Assembly: GCA_964489405.1 (NCBI GenBank)
Contig: CAZAYL010000038.1
Location: 1 to 7,463, forward strand
Direction: 5' to 3'
DNA from: CAKVOD01 sp964489405
GTDB taxonomy: Bacteria; Bacillota; Clostridia; Christensenellales; UBA1242
DNA length: 7,463 nt
Both the position numbers and the translations under genes were made by a program. Below are positions 1-6,867 of this stretch, one piece after another (position 1 is the stretch's first letter; each line of letters opens with the position of its first letter). The notes beneath the pieces were generated by a model that was not told where the DNA came from, searched no databases, and saw nothing but the letters and a program-made list of their open reading frames with translations.

Positions 1-2
1 AA

Positions 3-80
3 GTTTCAAAACAAAGTTTAGCAATGATTGCTCTTTCAATCTTGCTCGCAATTTCAATTGCACTCACATTCACATTCGCG
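3..80 (+). repeat. Leader-coding repeat, left copy (inverted relative to 7348-7425)
   Basis: These 26 codons match the minus-strand segment 7425 down to 7348 at 71 of 78 bases. All seven differences are third-position and synonymous (tta/ttg, gct/gca, ctt/cta, att/atc, tca/tct, ctc/cta, gcg/gct). Beyond base 80 the similarity falls sharply. Confidence 0.9.
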
Positions 81-569
81 TTGCTCACAGATAGCAAAAC
101 CGCGACGGGAACGATTAAGTTCAGCGGTTCGGGTTCTTTGAGTTGGAGCGGGTTTAAGGGTATAACCGCGGCTTCATCGGAAAATATAACATTCTCGCTT
201 GACGAATCTGACTACCAGATATCGTCAGACGGAAGTTCTGCAGGCCTGAAAAACAACTGGTGGAGTAACGCGAAAGTTACATTCGCAAACGGTTCCAGCA
301 AGAACACCCTGTATTATAGGGTAAATGCTGCATGGAAAGTGACCGGATGCGTGGGGGCCACTATAACAGTACAAACCGGCTCTTTAGATGCAAACGCCGA
401 AGGAACGGCAACGAAAGATGTGCTAATGACTAGTGTACTTGGTAATTTGAATTTGAGCGACCTGGATGCGGAAAAGATGCAAAATGTTCAAACGTTAGTT
501 ATTACGGCGGAGTTCAATTATGGAAAAAACTATAGCGGCTCACAAGGGTTGGGAGGTGACAGCGCCTAA
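3..569 (+). CDS. Small secreted surface protein with SipW/TasA-like leader, 5' end cut by window edge
   Basis: The ATG at 24 is internal. The frame is open to base 3, and residues V-S-K-Q-S-L-A before it match residues 4-10 of the paralogue on the minus strand at 7434. By that match the true start is M-Q-K, 7 bases outside the window, giving a protein of about 191 residues (paralogue 188). The leader has lysines, then a long hydrophobic segment (LAMIALSILLAISIALTFTF), then a TDSKTATGTIKFSG stretch. That stretch resembles the A-x-F-(S/T)-D-T ... T-x-x-G-T-(I/L) region of SipW-processed TasA/camelysin-type proteins. The mature part is Ser/Gly/Asn/Thr-rich, predicted beta, with no membrane anchor before the stop. 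It likely acts outside the cell as a matrix, fibre or surface protein; this is inferred from the leader only. No SipW peptidase gene is visible here. An intrinsic terminator follows at 664-696. Coding status is firm; function is uncertain. Confidence 0.8.
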   Translation, partial: VSKQSLAMIALSILLAISIALTFTFALLTDSKTATGTIKFSGSGSLSWSGFKGITAASSENITFSLDESDYQISSDGSSAGLKNNWWSNAKVTFANGSSKNTLYYRVNAAWKVTGCVGATITVQTGSLDANAEGTATKDVLMTSVLGNLNLSDLDAEKMQNVQTLVITAEFNYGKNYSGSQGLGGDSA

Positions 570-632
570 TCCTTTAAATATGCCTTTGGACTTGCAATTG
601 TTATGTTTTTGATGATTGACGAACGGAGCTGA
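570..632 (+). other. In-frame hydrophobic extension after the stop of the first gene
   Basis: Immediately after the TAA at 567-569 the same frame stays open for 20 codons, to a TGA at 630-632. It would encode a short hydrophobic run (YAFGLAIVMFLMI) followed by DERS. It has no ribosome binding site of its own. It may be chance, a remnant of a longer anchored C-terminus, or a rare readthrough product; chance is most likely. Confidence 0.2.
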
Positions 633-663
633 CTGGATGCTTGGTAATTAAGAAAAAAAATTG

Positions 664-696
664 AACCCTAAGTGTGCGTACGCTTGGGGTTTTTTT
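664..696 (+). terminator. Rho-independent terminator of the first gene
   Basis: Bases 664-674 pair with 681-691 in an 11-bp stem (AACCCTAAGTG with CGCTTGGGGTT, including two G-T pairs) around a 6-base loop. A run of seven T follows at 690-696. It lies 95 bases after the stop codon at 569 and separates that gene from the lipoprotein promoter. Confidence 0.88.
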
Positions 697-755
697 ACAG
701 GATAATAGAGTATCGGGACTTTAATTGAAGCCCAAAGATTGCAGTCGCAAAACAA

Positions 756-785
756 TTGCAAAAATTGTGAAAATTGTGGTATACT
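756..785 (+). promoter_or_regulatory. Sigma-A-type promoter with extended -10, for the MBG lipoprotein gene
   Basis: The -10 box is TATACT at 780-785, preceded by TGG, which gives the extended form TGnTATACT. A weak -35 (TTGCAA, 756-761) lies 18 bases upstream. The predicted transcript start is near 792, leaving a leader of only about 23 bases before the ATG at 815. The ribosome site there is poor (GGTGG at 806-810, 4 bases from the start). Confidence 0.65.
761..778 (+). repeat. Tandem 9-bp repeat in the promoter spacer, possible operator
   Basis: AAAATTGTG occurs twice back to back (761-769 and 770-778), between the -35 and -10 boxes. The first copy also forms an inverted repeat with ACAATT at 752-757 (five-base spacer, AATTGT at 763-768). 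This placement would suit a repressor site. No regulator gene is visible and the region is AT-rich, so chance is possible. Confidence 0.4.
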
Positions 786-814
786 AGAAGAAATACGATT
801 CGAATGGTGGTGGA

Positions 815-3800
815 ATGAATAGTTTTGTAAGGTATATTGGTTTTAGTTTAGCGATATTTTTTACAAGTTTGATGTTTGTTGGTTGTAATGAAGTTTCGCT
901 AAAGAAGATAGAGATAGAGGGTCTTCCGTCGCAGACTATTTTTGTTGGCGAAACTTTTGAACTGCAGATTGTTTTCAATCCCGAAACAACTACTGACAAA
1001 CGCGTAGAGTGGTGGACTCCGCAAAATGATTTGATAGAAATTGAAAAAATCAATGACACGCTAATTTCCGTCAAGACTTTGGGCGCTGGGAACATAACGA
1101 TTTTTGCGCGCGCTCTTGACGGCAACATAACAAAGTCGGTTACTTTTGACATTGCGACGGGGGCGGTGGACTTGCGCTTCGAGGATGCGCTGAACGGCGT
1201 TATAACGCGCACGTATAATGCTGAGCCACAACAGGTTGCGGTTACTAACGACTATGAAAATGTTGTGTACAAATATCTCAAAAAAGGCGAGTCTGTAGCA
1301 ACGGCAACAGCTCCAACTAGTGTGGGCACTTATACGATAACAGCATCTGTTGAAACGGCAAACTATGTTGGCGAAAGCACGGCGGAACTTGTCATTCAAC
1401 CCCAAGTAATTGAAGTTAAGGCGGATAATAAAGAGAAAGTTTATGGCGCAAGCGATGTTGCGCTTACCAAACGCATTGAGGGGCAAATTTACGACGAGGG
1501 GGTTGTGATTACTGGTGCGCTTTCACGCGAAAAGGGCGAGAGTGCGGGCAATTACAAAATAATTGAATCCGAATCACAAAAATTTGTGGCAATTGGCGAA
1601 AATGCAGAAAATTATAATGTCAAATTTATTGAGGGAAATTTCTACATCCGCAAGGCAAGTTTGCGCGTCGACGTGAGTGTTTCGTCATTTTATTATGGTT
1701 GCGAACCCGGTGCAATTAGTTATAGCGTCATTGGATTGAAGAATGATGACACAGTGGAGGCTTTAGGCATCAATATTGAATATCCTGCGAATCTACACGA
1801 CGCGGGCTATTACAAATTAGACTGCACTGCGACAACGACAGACTATGAATTGACATACAACAACGCAAAATTTAGTGTTTGGCGCGCACCATTGACGATA
1901 ACTATCGGCAATGCTCAGAAAGTCTACAAGTATGATGACCCAGAATTTTCTTACACCTTATACAATTCAAATAATACCGCAGACCACTCAAAATTGTTTT
2001 ATGATGACGCTCTAAATATTGAGTTGGTTCGACAAGGTGGCGAGGATGTTGGCACTTATTCAATCACTCTTGAATGTAAAGACGATCACAAAAATTATCT
2101 AATAACTACAAATAAAGGCACTTTTACTATTAACCGCCGTCAAATTTGTGTAGTCGCTAGTGACTCGACGAAACGCTATGGGCAATCTGACCCAGAAATG
2201 TCTTACGAATTTGACACGCAAAACTTTGACGCACCAATAGAAGGCGAAGTCCAAATAGTCCTTTCGCGACAAAGTGGCGAGGATGTGGGCACATATACGA
2301 TATCTCCTTGCGGAAATCAAGAAAAAAACAATTATGTTATAAATACAAAAAACGCCACTTTTTCAATTACCCCTGCCCTTGTAACACTCAAAGTCGATGA
2401 CATTACCATTCCTTATGCCGACCCTGACCCAGCGTTTACATATTCGGTTGATTCGAGTGGAGATGCGTTACTTGAGAACAATGAAATTGAAGTAAATTTT
2501 ACGCGCGCAGAAGGTAGCGAGGTTGGCACGTATTCCGTGGCAATCGAAATTGTCAAGGCGGACAAAAACTATGAAATTACTACTCAGACGGGCGTTTTGA
2601 CCATTAGAAAGAGATATTTGTACTACAATGTAGGTTCATTGTCGATGGCGTATTACCAAAATCTCGATTCATCAAGTTTAAAAATCGTTCTGAACGAAAG
2701 CAAGAGCGATGAAAATATTGAAAATATTAAAGTCATAGACAACCTAGATGTTGATTTGCCGTGGAAAAATGATGTGGGCGAATATCCGATAACAGTGTCA
2801 TTGGGAACTGAAATCCCGAACTACGAGATTGAGTTTTCAAAGGGGACGCTTATGATTCGACAAGCCTATGTTTTGTTGAAAGTGAATGATTTGGAAATTT
2901 ACTACGGCGATGAATTCACATGTGAGATTACAACTAAAGCGGAAAGTCATATAATTTCAAAAGAGTCAACTGCGGACAAAGTAGATTTTGAGTTTCACTT
3001 CTATGATGAAAGTGGGAATGAAATCGAATATCCAAAGACCATTGGAAAGTATCGTCTAACTGCCGAATCTATTCAACCCGAAAATAAGCAAAACTATGTG
3101 ATTTCTATTGATGACGGCGAATTAATCGTCAAACAAGCTGAAATACTTGCAACAATTGAGGACACAACGGTTATCTATGGGCACGAAATAGCTCCAAAAG
3201 TTAGTTACACAGTCGAAAATGGCGAGATTGTACATAGTATTGAGTGCGAATACGTTGTTTCGGGCTTTGATGTTGGCGAGCAGTCTATCAATATAAGGCT
3301 TTTGGAGAGCGAGGGCAGTGAGAACTACAAAATTATTTGCGACGACGCAAAACTCACAATCACTCAAGCCGACGTCATTATTAATCTTGACGCGAAACAA
3401 TTCAAATACGGCGAGCCAAAATCCCTTTCGTTTAGTTTTGGGGAAGGGACGGACGAAGTGTTTTTGCAAGATCAGTCAAATTTATCTATAATCTTTGGTA
3501 ATCTTGAGACAGATGTCGGCACTTATGATATAGTTTGCCAAACTGTTGAAAAAGATGATAAACACAACTATAATGTAACAATAAATGGTGCGCAATACCA
3601 AATCATTGCACGCGAGTACAAAGTGAGAATTGATAGTGTTACGAAAAAGTATGGCGAGAGCGACCCAACATTTAGTTATACTATGCTTGACGGTGGAGAT
3701 GCACTATTGGACGGAGATGAAATTGTCTTAGTTTATTCGCGCGCAAGTGGCGAGAATGTAGGCGAATATGAGATAACCGCTACATTGCAAAGCGTAAGCG

Positions 3801-3823
3801 CCAATTACAATGTAACAATTGAA
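815..3823 (+). CDS. MBG-repeat surface lipoprotein, N-terminal part up to the assembly gap
   Basis: This is 1003 residues of a long exported lipoprotein. Residues 1-24 form a signal peptide ending in a lipobox (M-F-V-G-Cys24), so the mature protein should be lipid-anchored by Cys24. Residues ~25-115 look like a Big_2-type Ig-like domain (IEIEGLPSQTIFVGETFEL). Residues ~117-197 look like an MBG domain (TYNAEPQ ... APTSVGTYTITA ... NY). From ~198 there are tandem units of 76-91 residues typical of MBG/YGX-type repeats. Each has a K-Y-G-x-x-D-P-x-x-S-Y type start, a (D/N)-V-G-T-Y middle and an N-Y-x-I/V ... L-x-I end. Units begin near 198, 282, 359, 443, 522, 601, 685, 776, 853 and 934. No enzymatic or sortase motif is seen. 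The likely role is an extracellular stalk or adhesin, inferred from the architecture. The frame is open to the last base before the gap and continues in the part at 3925-4479. An extended -10 promoter lies just upstream. Confidence 0.88.
3722..3823 (+). repeat. 102-bp exact direct repeat, copy 1 (ends at the gap)
   Basis: This segment is identical, base for base, to 4114-4215. It encodes the second half of repeat unit 10, from I-V-L-V-Y-S-R-A-S-G to N-Y-N-V-T-I-E. The halves of these units upstream of the segment are clearly diverged. Confidence 0.95.
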
Positions 3824-3923
3824 NNNNNNNNNNNNNNNNNNNNNNNNNNNNNNNNNNNNNNNNNNNNNNNNNNNNNNNNNNNNNNNNNNNNNNNNNNNNN
3901 NNNNNNNNNNNNNNNNNNNNNNN
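3824..3923. other. Assembly gap of exactly 100 N, probably a false gap over overlapping contigs
   Basis: The 55 bases ending at 3823 (3769-3823) recur exactly as the first 55 bases after the gap (3924-3978). Contig ends that share one k-mer are typical of a de Bruijn assembly, and 100 N is a conventional placeholder. Joining 3823 directly to 3979 restores the reading frame. It also sets the spacing of the two 102-bp repeats to 237 bp (79 codons), matching the size of neighbouring repeat units. Extra near-identical units hidden in the gap cannot be excluded. Confidence 0.9.
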
Positions 3924-3978
3924 TGAGATAACCGCTACATTGCAAAGCGTAAGCGCCAATTACAATGTAACAATTGAA
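3924..3978 (+). repeat. 55-bp copy of the gap-left sequence, right of the gap
   Basis: It is identical to 3769-3823 and to 4161-4215. It is probably the same physical sequence as 3769-3823 reported twice because the contigs overlap, rather than a true third copy. Confidence 0.85.
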
Positions 3979-4479
3979 GAAGGAACACTCCAAATTTTAG
4001 CGCGTGAATACAAACTAAAAATAAACAACACAAGCAAAAAGTACGGCGAGAGTGAACCAGTATTTAGTTATACAGTACTTGACGATAGCGACAATATTTT
4101 GGAAGAAGATAATATTGTCTTAGTTTATTCGCGCGCAAGTGGCGAGAATGTAGGCGAATATGAGATAACCGCTACATTGCAAAGCGTAAGCGCCAATTAC
4201 AATGTAACAATTGAAAAAGGAAAATTGACAATCACAAAACGCACACTCACAATCACAGCAACTGATGTCGAGATCACAGAGGGCGAAACTCCAACTTTTG
4301 AATATTCAAGTGCGGGCGACAGTATTTTGAATGACGACATTCAATTTGAGCTTACTTGCGATGATTTGACTGTAGGAACACACCCAATCAATATAACAAT
4401 CACAAAAAATAATGACAATTATGATGTAAGTTGCATTGCGGGGACGTTGACTGTCATTGCTCAAGTTCCGCAAGAATAA
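3925..4479 (+). CDS. MBG-repeat surface lipoprotein, C-terminal part after the assembly gap
   Basis: This is the continuation of the lipoprotein that begins at 815, not a separate gene. It has no ribosome binding site or signal peptide and opens in mid-repeat (E-I-T-A-T-L-Q). It holds the end of one MBG-type unit, a full unit starting at R-E-Y-K-L-K with KKYGESEPVFSY, and a last unit with TITATDVEITEGETPTFEY and V-G-T-H-P. It ends in a short tail (VIAQVPQE) with tandem stops TAA TAA at 4477-4482. There is no C-terminal anchor such as LPxTG, consistent with anchoring by the N-terminal lipid. Literal reading across the 100 N puts it in a different frame, but the gap length is a placeholder. Under the overlap model the whole protein is 1003 + 166 = 1169 residues. 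An independent start at the in-frame TTG at 3940 is unlikely. Confidence 0.85.
   Translation, partial: EITATLQSVSANYNVTIEEGTLQILAREYKLKINNTSKKYGESEPVFSYTVLDDSDNILEEDNIVLVYSRASGENVGEYEITATLQSVSANYNVTIEKGKLTITKRTLTITATDVEITEGETPTFEYSSAGDSILNDDIQFELTCDDLTVGTHPINITITKNNDNYDVSCIAGTLTVIAQVPQE
4114..4215 (+). repeat. 102-bp exact direct repeat, copy 2
   Basis: It is identical to 3722-3823. Flanking sequence differs on both sides: upstream bases encode ILEEDN against LLDGDE, and downstream codons are K-G-K against E-G-T after the first copy (under the joined model). A sharp edge between perfect identity and divergence suggests recent gene conversion or unequal recombination. Confidence 0.95.
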
Positions 4480-4516
4480 TAAAAGCGCCGAAATACGCGC
4501 AAATGTTTTTGACTAA

Positions 4517-4539
4517 AGTGCGCTCCACTGAGTGCAACT
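4517..4539 (+). other. Hairpin between lipoprotein gene and ung
   Basis: Bases 4520-4525 pair with 4530-4535 around a 4-base loop, and 4517-4519 pair with 4537-4539 with one bulged A. No T-run follows, so it is not a standard terminator. It could be a leader structure ahead of ung or an RNA-processing site. No convincing promoter is visible in this 89-base spacer. Confidence 0.3.
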
Positions 4540-4558
4540 AGAAGTTTTGAGAAAAAAA

Positions 4559-4563
4559 AGGAG
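4559..4563 (+). promoter_or_regulatory. Ribosome binding site of ung
   Basis: AGGAG in a purine-rich run, 5 bases before the ATG at 4569. It supports that start. Confidence 0.85.
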
Positions 4564-4568
4564 AAAAA

Positions 4569-5252
4569 ATGTTCCCAATTAGGCAATCGTGGTTTGAACT
4601 CCTTAAAGATGAATTTAACAAAGAATACTACAAGAAATTGACGCAATTTTTGACGGCGGAATACAAAAATCACATTGTGTATCCTGCCCCCGAAAAGGTG
4701 TTCAATGCGCTGAATTACGTTCCATACAATGATGTTAAAGTCGTCATTATAGGGCAAGATCCCTATCATCAGCCGAATCAAGCGAACGGGCTTTGCTTTT
4801 CGGTTCAACCCGAGGTGGAAATCCCAAGAAGTTTGCAAAATATTTATAAGGAGTTGCGCGACGATTGCGGATGCTATATCCCCGACAATGGCGACTTGAC
4901 AAAGTGGGCAAAGCAAGGGGTTTTGCTTCTTAATAGCGTGCTAACAGTGCGTCAAAACCTTGCAAATTCACATCAAGGCAAGGGGTGGGAAAACATTGTT
5001 GGCAAGGTTTTGGAATTATTGAACACGCGCCCCGACCCCGTCATATTTCTGTTGTGGGGAAACAACGCAAAGGCGCTTGCAAAAAATATTGACACATCAA
5101 AACATTTTATTTTGACGGCGTCGCATCCAAGTCCGCTATCAGCAAGCAATGGGTTCTTTGGTTGTAAGCACTTCTCAAAAACAAACGCGATTTTGACACA
5201 ACTTGGAAAATCTCCAATTGATTGGCAAATCGAAAATTTAAAGGATAAATAA
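4569..5252 (+). CDS. ung: Uracil-DNA glycosylase, family 1
   Basis: The enzyme cuts uracil from DNA (from cytosine deamination or dUMP misincorporation) and starts base excision repair. At 227 residues it is close to the E. coli enzyme (229). The family motifs are all present. The water-activating loop GQDPYH is at 62-67 with catalytic Asp64. Uracil-contacting LLNSVLTV is at 120-127 with Asn122. The DNA-intercalation loop HPSPLS is at 186-191 with His186, followed by GFFGCKHFSKTN. The N-terminal W-x-x-L-L-K-D-E-F start and the strong ribosome site support the ATG at 4569. Its stop overlaps the next gene by one base (TAATG), so it probably heads a three-gene operon. The protein looks intact and active. 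Confidence 0.97.
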   Translation: MFPIRQSWFELLKDEFNKEYYKKLTQFLTAEYKNHIVYPAPEKVFNALNYVPYNDVKVVIIGQDPYHQPNQANGLCFSVQPEVEIPRSLQNIYKELRDDCGCYIPDNGDLTKWAKQGVLLLNSVLTVRQNLANSHQGKGWENIVGKVLELLNTRPDPVIFLLWGNNAKALAKNIDTSKHFILTASHPSPLSASNGFFGCKHFSKTNAILTQLGKSPIDWQIENLKDK

Positions 5253-5869
5253 TGCAAGAAAAATTTAATCACTATTTCACAAATGACAATCTTGAGCATA
5301 AGGAACATTTTATAATATCAGAATTCTTGGGCAAGCAATACAAATTTAAGTCGCAAGACGGAGTTTTTAGCAAAAATAAACTCGACGACGGCACTTTGTT
5401 TTTGCTAAAAACTGTCATACAAATGGAAAATCTAACGGGCGCTGGGCTTGACCTTGGATGCGGATATGGAACGATAACGGTTATACTTTCTAAAAATTGC
5501 AATGTGCAGATGACTGCGTGCGACGTCAACGAAAGGGCGGTTTTGTTGACAAAAAACAACCTAGAAATAAATGGAGTTGATGCAAACGTGCAAGTTTCTG
5601 ATGTTGCAAAGGCTATTGCAAAGGATGATTTCGATTTCGTCATTACCAATCCGCCAATTCGCGTTGGGAATGCCATATTATTTCATTTTTTTGAAGAAAG
5701 CTATCAAAAATTGCGCGATAGTGGCGTTTTTTATGCAGTATTGCGTAAAAAACAAGGGGCTGAAACATATATGAAGAAAATTGCAAATATATATGGAAAT
5801 TGCGAAATACTAGATAAACACAAGGGTTACATCATTTGCAAAGCAATCAAAGGAAAAGGAAAATTATGA
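5252..5869 (+). CDS. Class I SAM-dependent methyltransferase, RsmC/YbxB-like (16S rRNA guanine-N2 type)
   Basis: This 205-residue protein has the MTS fold shared by RsmC and the short Firmicutes form YbxB. Before the SAM domain it has the family stretch FKSQDGVFSK (32-41). SAM-binding motif I is DLGCGYG (67-73), the acidic motif-II residue is in CDVNERAV (Asp91), and the catalytic-loop motif is NPPIR (133-137). LRKKQGAE (164-171) and the C-terminal KGYIICKA also match YbxB as I remember it. Family knowledge suggests methylation of guanine in 16S rRNA (G1207 for RsmC), but the exact target of short forms is less certain. AAAGGA (5240-5245), 6 bases before the ATG, supports the start. It overlaps ung by 1 base and ksgA by 4, so the three are co-translated. 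It sits directly before another 16S rRNA methylase gene. Confidence 0.88.
   Translation: MQEKFNHYFTNDNLEHKEHFIISEFLGKQYKFKSQDGVFSKNKLDDGTLFLLKTVIQMENLTGAGLDLGCGYGTITVILSKNCNVQMTACDVNERAVLLTKNNLEINGVDANVQVSDVAKAIAKDDFDFVITNPPIRVGNAILFHFFEESYQKLRDSGVFYAVLRKKQGAETYMKKIANIYGNCEILDKHKGYIICKAIKGKGKL
5856..5860 (+). promoter_or_regulatory. Ribosome binding site fixing the ksgA start
   Basis: AAGGA lies 5 bases before the ATG at 5866. This favours that ATG over the upstream in-frame TTG at 5836, which would add ten basic residues not expected in the family and has no good site. Confidence 0.8.
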
Positions 5870-6678
5870 TTACGAATTTCGATTTCAAAAAAAAGTTTGG
5901 GCAGAATTTTATCAGCGACAAAAATTTATTAAATGCCATTGTTTCCGATGCGGGGGTCGACAAACAAACCCAAGTTTTAGAAATTGGCGCAGGGGCTGGG
6001 GCGCTTACCGAAGTTTTGGCTGAAAAAGCGGAAAAGGTTGTTTCGATTGAAATTGACAAAGAATTGAAACCATATCTCGAAATCATCCGCGCAAATCATC
6101 GCAATGTTGATTTCATTTTTGGCGATTTTATGCGCATCGGGAAGTCGGATATTGAATCGCATTTTGACAAAACTTTTGCAGTTGTTGCAAATCTCCCCTA
6201 CTATATCACAACGCCAATAATTTTTCGTTTACTTGAGGAAAATTTTGACACTTCATCTATGACATTGATGGTTCAAAAAGAAGTCGCCGAGCGCTTTTCG
6301 GCCAACCATAACGACAAAGAGTACGGGGCAGTCAGCGTCATACTCCAGAGCGTGTGCGACGTCGTCGTTACGCGAATCGTCAATCGCAATATGTTTTTCC
6401 CGCAACCAAATGTTGACAGCGCGGTAGTCAAATTAACAATAAACAGCAATAAGTACGACATCCCCAATCGCGATATTTTCAGCAAAGTCGTGAAATGCGC
6501 TTTTATGTGGCGCAGAAAAACTCTGAACAATTGCCTGCAAATGGGTTTCGATCTAACTAAAGCTCAAGCCGAACAAGTAATAACCAACGCGGGGCTAAAG
6601 AACCAAATCCGTGGAGAGAAATTATCTATCGAAGAATTCATCAAACTATCTATTTTCATTCAAAAATTTTTCAATTAA
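5866..6678 (+). CDS. ksgA: 16S rRNA (adenine1518-N6/adenine1519-N6)-dimethyltransferase
   Basis: KsgA (RsmA) dimethylates two adjacent adenines in the 3'-terminal hairpin of 16S rRNA late in small-subunit assembly; its loss gives kasugamycin resistance. The protein has 270 residues from the ATG at 5866, near the usual length (E. coli 273). Diagnostic motifs are intact: KKFGQNF (9-15), SAM motif I LEIGAGAGALT (38-48), acidic IEID (61-64), GDF (86-88), catalytic NLPYYITTP (109-117), MVQKEVAERF (135-144), FFPQPNVDSAVV (177-188), and C-terminal WRRKTLNN (215-222) with RGEKLS. The start codon overlaps the stop of the preceding methyltransferase as ATGA, a translational-coupling arrangement. The gene is last in the operon and is followed, 71 bases on, by a bidirectional terminator. 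The usual Firmicutes neighbour rnmV (RNase M5) is not present here. It could only be confused with Erm-type methylases, but the motif set and context favour KsgA. Confidence 0.96.
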   Translation: MITNFDFKKKFGQNFISDKNLLNAIVSDAGVDKQTQVLEIGAGAGALTEVLAEKAEKVVSIEIDKELKPYLEIIRANHRNVDFIFGDFMRIGKSDIESHFDKTFAVVANLPYYITTPIIFRLLEENFDTSSMTLMVQKEVAERFSANHNDKEYGAVSVILQSVCDVVVTRIVNRNMFFPQPNVDSAVVKLTINSNKYDIPNRDIFSKVVKCAFMWRRKTLNNCLQMGFDLTKAQAEQVITNAGLKNQIRGEKLSIEEFIKLSIFIQKFFN

Positions 6679-6749
6679 AAATTCCGTTTTTCTTGAAATC
6701 CACAATTTCAAACCTGGCAAAAAATGAAGTCACCAAACAATATCCAATA

Positions 6750-6803
6750 AAAAAAAACCAATCAACTTCAACTCTAAAGAATCAAAATTAATTGGTTTTT
6801 TTT
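6750..6803. terminator. Bidirectional terminator between ksgA and the minus-strand gene
   Basis: AAAAAAAACCAAT (6750-6762) is the exact complement of ATTGGTTTTTTTT (6791-6803), with a 28-base loop in which a few more pairs can form. Each strand ends the stem in eight T, so the same hairpin can stop ksgA transcription rightward and the minus-strand gene leftward. A separate 7-bp inverted repeat (6693-6699 with 6705-6711) lies between ksgA and this site but has no T-run. Confidence 0.82.
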
Positions 6804-6867
6804 GTTCGTTCATTTTTCCAATCTTTCAATGCATACTCTCATGGTTATTACAAATTTCACTTTATTA

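Noticed and set aside
784..1486. Two overlapping minus-strand open frames antisense to the start of the lipoprotein gene
   Set aside because: The plus strand has signal peptide, promoter and domain matches. The antisense translations show no recognisable motif.
3824..3931. Apparent frameshift or early end of the lipoprotein gene just after the gap
   Set aside because: The 100 N are a placeholder length. The frame before the gap ends on a full codon and rejoins exactly when the duplicated 55 bases are collapsed.
3805..3993. Minus-strand open frame running through the N block
   Set aside because: Over half of it is undetermined bases, and the rest is antisense to the MBG repeat. The openness is an artefact of the gap.
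4447..4485. Possible ung promoter made of TTGACT or TTGCTC with TAAAAG or AATAAT
   Set aside because: Box matches are poor or the spacing is wrong (22 bases for the better -35), so I do not call it.
5571..5774. Plus-strand 67-codon frame inside the methyltransferase gene
   Set aside because: It is an out-of-frame shadow of a gene whose SAM and NPPIR motifs are in the other frame.
5836..5865. Earlier TTG start for ksgA, adding MQSNQRKRKI
   Set aside because: It has no ribosome site and overlaps the previous gene by 34 bases. The ATG at 5866 has AAGGA at the right distance and gives the family-typical N-terminus.
6693..6711. Perfect 7-bp inverted repeat with 5-base loop after ksgA as a terminator
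   Set aside because: The stem is AT-rich and no T-run follows on either strand. The hairpin at 6750-6803 is the far better candidate.
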